Both the position numbers and the translations under genes were made by a program. A stretch of DNA of 64,000 nucleotides from positions 744,001 to 808,000 of the forward strand of contig JAQPZY010001670.1 in assembly GCA_029931535.1 (NCBI GenBank). The letters are read 5' to 3'. The stretch comes from Margaritifera margaritifera. Lineage: Eukaryota; Mollusca; Bivalvia; Unionida; Margaritiferidae. The notes beneath the pieces are model-generated. The model worked only from the letters and a program-made list of their open reading frames with translations, did no database searches and had not been told where the DNA came from. This document shows, piece by piece, positions 58,766 through 64,000 of the stretch (position 1 is the stretch's first letter; each line of letters begins with the position of its first letter).

Positions 58766-60460
58766 TAGAATCAGTGTCTATTCATGCTTTGTAAAATTTG
58801 AAATGAACGGAATCAACAATATTTGGTTTTAGAAAGTGTGCATTTATAAAATCAAAAGCTGTTTCCATTTTGAGACTCTCCCACAACATATGACCATGTA
58901 CTAAACAACAGAATGTATCACTAGAAACAAATGTAACTATTGAAATTCATATAAATCTGCATATAACTCATTTATATTTGCAGAATAAAAGTGTTAACTT
59001 TGCTCTGCTTAACTGCATATGTTGATATGAAGAAAGCTGTTTAGAAAAGGGTTGTTTCAAATTTTTACAAAAAGCCAGTAAACATTTTATACTTTGTATA
59101 AAAAGTACAGATTTTTAAAAAAAATCGACTTATGTCGGGTTGATGCCCTAAAATTTACTTTCAATGTAATAGGACTATGGACTGTATATTTGATGCAATC
59201 ATTATCAAGGTCAACCAAAGCATGATATTCTGCATTGAGAATTGCCCCAGCGGTTGGTAGATTTTGACATATTTTGCAAGATCTTATAGTAAAATTCACT
59301 GCAAAGGTGAGTTGAGGATGGGATATTCCTACAATGTAAGATGTCAACCCTGATATGTATGATGGGGGGGACTGACATCTTAAACAATTGGTGCTGTGTA
59401 ATGCACGCTTCCATCCATAGTCAACAGAGGAACCAGAGGCCAAATTTTAAAGAATACCTCACAGAGTTGGCAGCACATATTGACACTGTTGCACAGCTTC
59501 AAGTTTAATTGCTTTATTCATACTATACTTTGATGCCATTTTCCTCACTGAAGTAAAATCAGGCACAATCAAGTGCTTGTGTTTTTCAAACTCTCTTGAC
59601 TGCCATTTCAGTTGGTTGAAGAACGAAAGTAGATGAGAAATGCAGAAGTTGAACTAGAGGCATATTTTCTTGAACTCAATATCCCCGTGTGCCATGTTTA
59701 CGTGTCATTAGGTAGCACCCTAGTTCCGAGCTCTGTGATGCCAACATCATTCATGATACACCAAAGCAGGTGTTATTACAGAAATGGAGAAAAGCGTAGT
59801 TCTACAATGATACCAAATAATGTAGACTTTCTACTTGTATTAAAAAATACAGAGGAAAAAACAATTTTTTACACCAGATTTGTTCTAGGCCCAAAATTAC
59901 CAGTTTTGGAACAGGAGTTTGTGTCAGGATTTTATACTTTTTTGCCATTAGATTTAAAGCAGACCAGTCCAAACTGCACATGGATAGATGAACCTTTGCA
60001 AAAAGAAAGGTCAGTTTGAGAGCTGGAGTAAAAAGGGACCAAGACATGAAAATCATGGGCCCAATAAGCAAAAAAAAAAAACAAAACAAGTGCAATTTTC
60101 ACCCTAATGCACAGGTGAAATAGCCAATCGAAAACATCTTATAAACACTTAAGCATTTGACAAAACAAAACTCTCTCAGAAACATATCTGTTTGGTTGCA
60201 ATCAGAAGTAACCCACCCAAAAAGCATTTCCTACCCCCATTTCAGGTACAAATTTATAAGAATCTCCAGCAGAAAATGAGTTAACAAATCAAGTATGTCC
60301 AATCACATTCAGCTCAATGTGATTAGATATATTCTTTTCATTTAAGAAATTAAACTGTTAGTTCATATCAGGGCTGAGGTCTTACATTGTATGGGGTAAC
60401 CAGTCTACTTGACCAATCTGATCACCTTGGCACTTGGATTGACTATATAAATGATCCATA
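58766..60460. other. No gene recognised
   Basis: A minus-strand frame of 118 codons (59087-59443) and a plus-strand frame of 128 codons (59633-60019) are open, but I see no family motif, no good start and no splice context. They are not annotated as genes. Confidence 0.4.
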
Positions 60461-60477
60461 CACAGGAGTGTACTGGA

Positions 60478-60690
60478 TAAGCAACTCGGCCTTGGACTTA
60501 TCTGCCGGGACAGGCCTAGGTTTTGCTCACACCAGTAAAACACCGGTAAAAACAGATTTTTTTGATAGCCCACCGGCCCACCGATGCGGCGGTCTGCCGG
60601 GACAGGCCTGGGGTTTTGCTCACACCAGTAAAACACTGGTAAAAACTGATTTTTTTGCGGCGGCCCACTGGGATTTGTCCCGGTATGCCC
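60478..60690. repeat. ~108-bp tandem duplication
   Basis: TCTGCCGGGACAGGCCTAGG, then TTTTGCTCACACCAGTAAAA and CACCGGTAAAAACAGATTTT, occurs twice (60502 and 60594), followed by GCCCACCGG / GCCCACTGG. It looks like an element end with local duplication. The minus-strand frames with repeated FYQCFTGVSKT are repeat shadows. Confidence 0.8.
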
Positions 60691-62370
60691 AATGGCCAGC
60701 ACACCACTGTCCATACAGCAACTGTACTTCAGCTGACTTAACAGTTCTGCAACCTCCAAAAATTCCAGTAAGAACTCAATACATTTAACTCACGATCAGT
60801 TCAATTATGACTTAGTCACATATTTTTTCCATGATAAAGCGGCAGTTGAAAATTTCCTGATTTTCTCCAACTTTAATCAATATTTATAAAATTAAAGGGC
60901 TTTTCCTGGTTGGGAACAAACCTATTCTTTCTCCCATCTTTTTCACAATTTCTTTGAAACACTGGAACCCTGTAGAGTCAACATACATGTGGACAGACAT
61001 GCAGTAAAGAAAACATGGAGGTAGATTTTTAAATTTTTCCCTGATGGAAAAGTATGCATAGGAGCAGAGATTTGGGGGACAGAGAACAAAAATTTGCAGG
61101 TAACTTGTGTCCTCGAAATGTAACACTGCAGTTCTACATATACAATAAGGCCAGGGCATGCATGTTGAGCCCATGATCAAAGCAGTGCTGAAATACTCTT
61201 AACAAAATCTTAATAAAGTGTTGATAATGCCAATGCTGGTAGAAAAGTGACTGCTATGTTTTGCTTCCCATAAACGATAACTTGACACAAATTTAATTCA
61301 AATATATGGAGACAATAACTGTACTTTTGGACCTTGTGATCTTTTGCCACCTCCACAAGGCTGGAGGGGGTGTGGGTGTCGGAGTTGACAAATAAATATG
61401 TGATGCACCTCTTCCTATAATGGGAGAACTGATCCACCAGGTTTCAGAATGTTTGTCTACAGATTTTGAAGGAGCTATTAGTAATGATGGATGAACAGAC
61501 AAAGGCAATCACAAGGTCTCAAACGCTTGCATAGAAATAAAAAAGTTCTCTAATAAATTTCATAACTATTCAAGGCCCTAAAAGATGCTGCAAATAAAAC
61601 ATCTTTTAATGTTAAACTAGTTTCAGCACAACTCACAAAAGGTCTACATCTCATTTAGTTCCATTTTAAGCTCATTGAAGATTCATAATCTTTGCATAGA
61701 AGATGGTATAGTGTTTCACAACTTCACATATGATAGACTGTCAGGAGACATAACTATATAGCTTCCCAAGATATCTTACTGCTTAGGATTCAGAGCAGTG
61801 GTCTGCTTTAACATTCTATTTTGTGCTAAATTTAGAGATATTGGAATGCAAAATCATTAGAACGCAACTGAAGAAACATCCATGCACTTGTTTATGATAT
61901 TAAGTGGCCCATGGATTATAAGCAAATGTGCTTCTTGAAGAATTTGAAAATTGGAAAATTTCATTTTGTACATACATGTATTAAGTTAAAGTCATATTCA
62001 TAAACATAAAGTTACCAACCCATTTGAATTTATCACGTATTATATTGCTGAGTAACTTCTATTTTGCATACGAAGCTGCAATTCTGTGATTCTGTTTGGT
62101 CAGAGACATAATTAAATGACCAGTGCACAGGCTAAGTTCTACCTCAAATAGTTCTTGCACACTGTCCGACACCAGAGTCAGTGGGTGAAATCTGACTTAC
62201 TAAAATAGGTTACATGTGAATTTTTAATATCATTAATATTTTCCATTCAGATAAACAAAATAATGTTCATTTTTCTCCTCTGGAAATTAATTTATTCACA
62301 TTTATTTACTGAAACGGTGCCATGACAAGATTATACCCATATGAATTTAGTCCTCTACTGAAAATAGTAT
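60691..62370. other. No gene recognised
   Basis: No exon, RNA gene or clear repeat is supportable here. Confidence 0.35.
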
Positions 62371-62373
62371 ATA

Positions 62374-63811
62374 CAGAGGAGCCTCGTTAATCCGGACATC
62401 TTCATTCCCAGTGAATATGTCCAGATCAATAAGTTTTCCGGATAATTGAAACGTGCACATTTTTATTTTACAATGTCATCATATTGTATACATGTACATA
62501 TAGTTGCTAGCTGCAAATGTACTGTATATTCAATAATGGTTGAAATTAATTAATTAATACAGCTATTGACTCGTGTTTATTTCACTTTATTATAACATGC
62601 ACTTGTACATATACGTAAATAGAAGTTTAGACAATTATCACATCGAACACATCACACTATGTACATGTACATGTATGTACTGTACATACATTTATTATGT
62701 CAATTTCCTGAAGATATCTGTGACCTTTGTTTGCCTGGATTCTTTGGCGGATCGATCTGCAATGATTCTTGATAGTCTCCATAGGGCATTATCGACTTGT
62801 TGGTATTTGGCGTGGCGAGCGCGGGTTAGGTCTGAGTCGGCAGGTACAGACAACCATTTGTCTTTGTTTTTTATGATGTCCGCAATTGTCGACTTGCCAA
62901 TGTCTAAGGATCAGTCAGCTATAATATTCCGGCAGATATCTTGAATGGTAGCTTTTGGTTGATCTTCTTTGTGCTGGCAAATCTTCTTTTCTATGCTGGC
63001 CGGTATCTCTACTTGTCTACACTTGCTTGATGGTGTCGCCATAATAATGTAAAATATAAAACGAATACAAACTGATATCTTGCAGTTAAATGTGTTATGG
63101 TAAACTAATAAAGTGCAGTAATTTTTATAAGTCCAATTTTACAACTGTTATAGCTGCTAATGAGCCGATAATTGACATCGCTTTTATTCTGAAAGGAAGC
63201 CCTATACTGTCCACAGCTTAAATCAATCAACTTTATTTGCACAGCCATCAACAAACTGTGATTGTTACATACAATTGGTAAACAACAAAGAGGCAAAATA
63301 ACACACTTAATTTATCAACCATGTTATGTCAAAAGTGTGGACGATTTGAGCCCAGTATGCTTATTTAATTATTAACACCCCCCGTCATCGGCAACTAGCA
63401 AAAACAACATTGTTTATACAATCGCTGGTTACAATACAGTCACGTTACTTGAAGAGTTTCCACACACATGATTAATTTATAACTTTAACGTGCCACTAGA
63501 ATTTGACCAATCAGAGATTGACACATTGACACACCTCCAAATTTGCGTAGGTGAATCTGTTATCCGACTGACTGTATCTTCATATACGATTCTTCTAATT
63601 TTCTTTTTTTTGGACAGATTATTTCCGGATTATCGAGGCAAGTTTTATAGTAATTTTACACTTTGGTCCCCGATTTTTGATTTCCTGATCCAGAACGCGG
63701 ATTTCTTGATTAACGGAACAAATTAACGTTTAGGAATTCCGTTCCCGTTGAACTATGTCCGGATAGCGAGGTTTCCGGAGAAACGGAGTCCGGATTAATG
63801 AGGTTCCTCTG
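62374..63811 (-). mobile_element. Tigger/pogo-type element, internally deleted
   Basis: Left CAGAGGAGCCTCGTTAATCC and right (reverse complement) CAGAGGAACCTCATTAATCC extend to GGAC, with TA outside both ends (62372-62373, 63812-63813). The CAG(T/A)GG...CTCG.TAATCCGGA terminus and the TA target are those of Tigger (pogo) elements. The length is 1438 bp, too short for an intact transposase gene. The remaining coding part is at 62695-63042. Confidence 0.9.
62695..63042 (-). pseudogene. Tigger transposase remnant (CENP-B-like HTH), deleted and with a TGA
   Basis: The frame starts MATPSSKCRQVEIPASIEKK and continues ICQHKEDQPKATIQDICRN. An in-frame TGA follows (codon 44, 62911-62913), then LDIGKSTIADIIKNKDKWLS. 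This is the N-terminal helix-turn-helix (psq type) DNA-binding domain of Tigger/pogo transposases, whose usual end is 'IGKSTVSDILK.K.KWL'. After KYQQVDNALWRL the frame goes directly to IIADRSAKESRQTKVTDIFR, a C-terminal-type tail. The whole DDE catalytic domain is therefore missing. It ends at TAA (62695-62697). Codon 44 aside, the frame is intact for 115 residues. Confidence 0.85.
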
Positions 63812-64000
63812 TACATATCAGAGAATTACCTAAAAATCATTTTTTAATGGGATTACCCCAGCTCATTTAAGTTGGAGAAATGCCACCAAAGTTGCAATTA
63901 AGTTCAGACTCGATTTTTATAATTCTTGGATGCATCTCCATTGAAAAATAGCTTGGTTTAGTTGCAAAAAGTGGTACTTCATTATTCATGTTCTATGCAG

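Noticed and set aside
59087..59443. 118-codon minus-strand frame containing CLRCQSPPSYISGL
   Set aside because: Two cysteines hint at a zinc-binding fragment, but there is no full motif, and the frame gives no match to a family I know. Not ATP5MF exon 1, which should have a start codon and a GT donor in the right phase.
59633..60019. 128-codon plus-strand frame
   Set aside because: No family motif, no Kozak or splice support, and ordinary AT-rich composition. It may still be a fragment of a repeat.

Overview
This is eukaryotic, AT-rich nuclear DNA, most likely from a mollusc and probably a bivalve. The evidence is spliced exons with GT-AG (and one apparent GC-AG) introns, tRNA-derived SINEs, DNA transposons with terminal inverted repeats, many minisatellites, and long arrays of roughly 140-bp repeats of the kind common in bivalve genomes. 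Three split host genes can be supported. None is complete in the window.

Layout. 1-2.4 kb (+): the terminal exon of a protein with a SPRY-like beta-rich end, preceded by intronic repeats. 2.9-22 kb: no convincing gene, but a dense series of minisatellites, SINE copies, a 240-bp MITE and tandem arrays. 22.7-27.0 kb (-): five exons of a BPI/LBP-family lipid-binding (antibacterial) protein whose codon phases chain together. One intron appears to be GC-AG, a conserved cysteine is missing and the 5' exon has a frame break. 31.7-34.9 kb: a DNA transposon with terminal inverted repeats, carrying a 785-codon DDE-type transposase frame interrupted only by three in-frame TAG codons. 37.5-40.3 kb: a GC-rich decayed block with Polinton/Maverick (adintovirus-like) remnants, namely a family-B DNA polymerase piece (+) and double-jelly-roll capsid pieces (-). 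44.8-56.7 kb (-): three coding exons of the mitochondrial ATP synthase subunit f gene (ATP5MF), whose introns hold a LINE RNase H remnant, two ~140-bp repeat families, a SINE and a 1.8-kb TA-flanked inverted-repeat element. 57.9-58.8 kb: another ~140-bp repeat array. 62.4-63.8 kb: a deleted Tigger/pogo element.

The host genes are unrelated (innate immunity, respiration, unknown); nothing suggests co-regulation. Most of the window is mobile or repetitive. The two most unusual signals are the transposase frame broken only by amber codons, and the recurrence of a ~140-bp monomer length in several repeat families that look unrelated. All identities come from reading the translated sequence; no database search was run.
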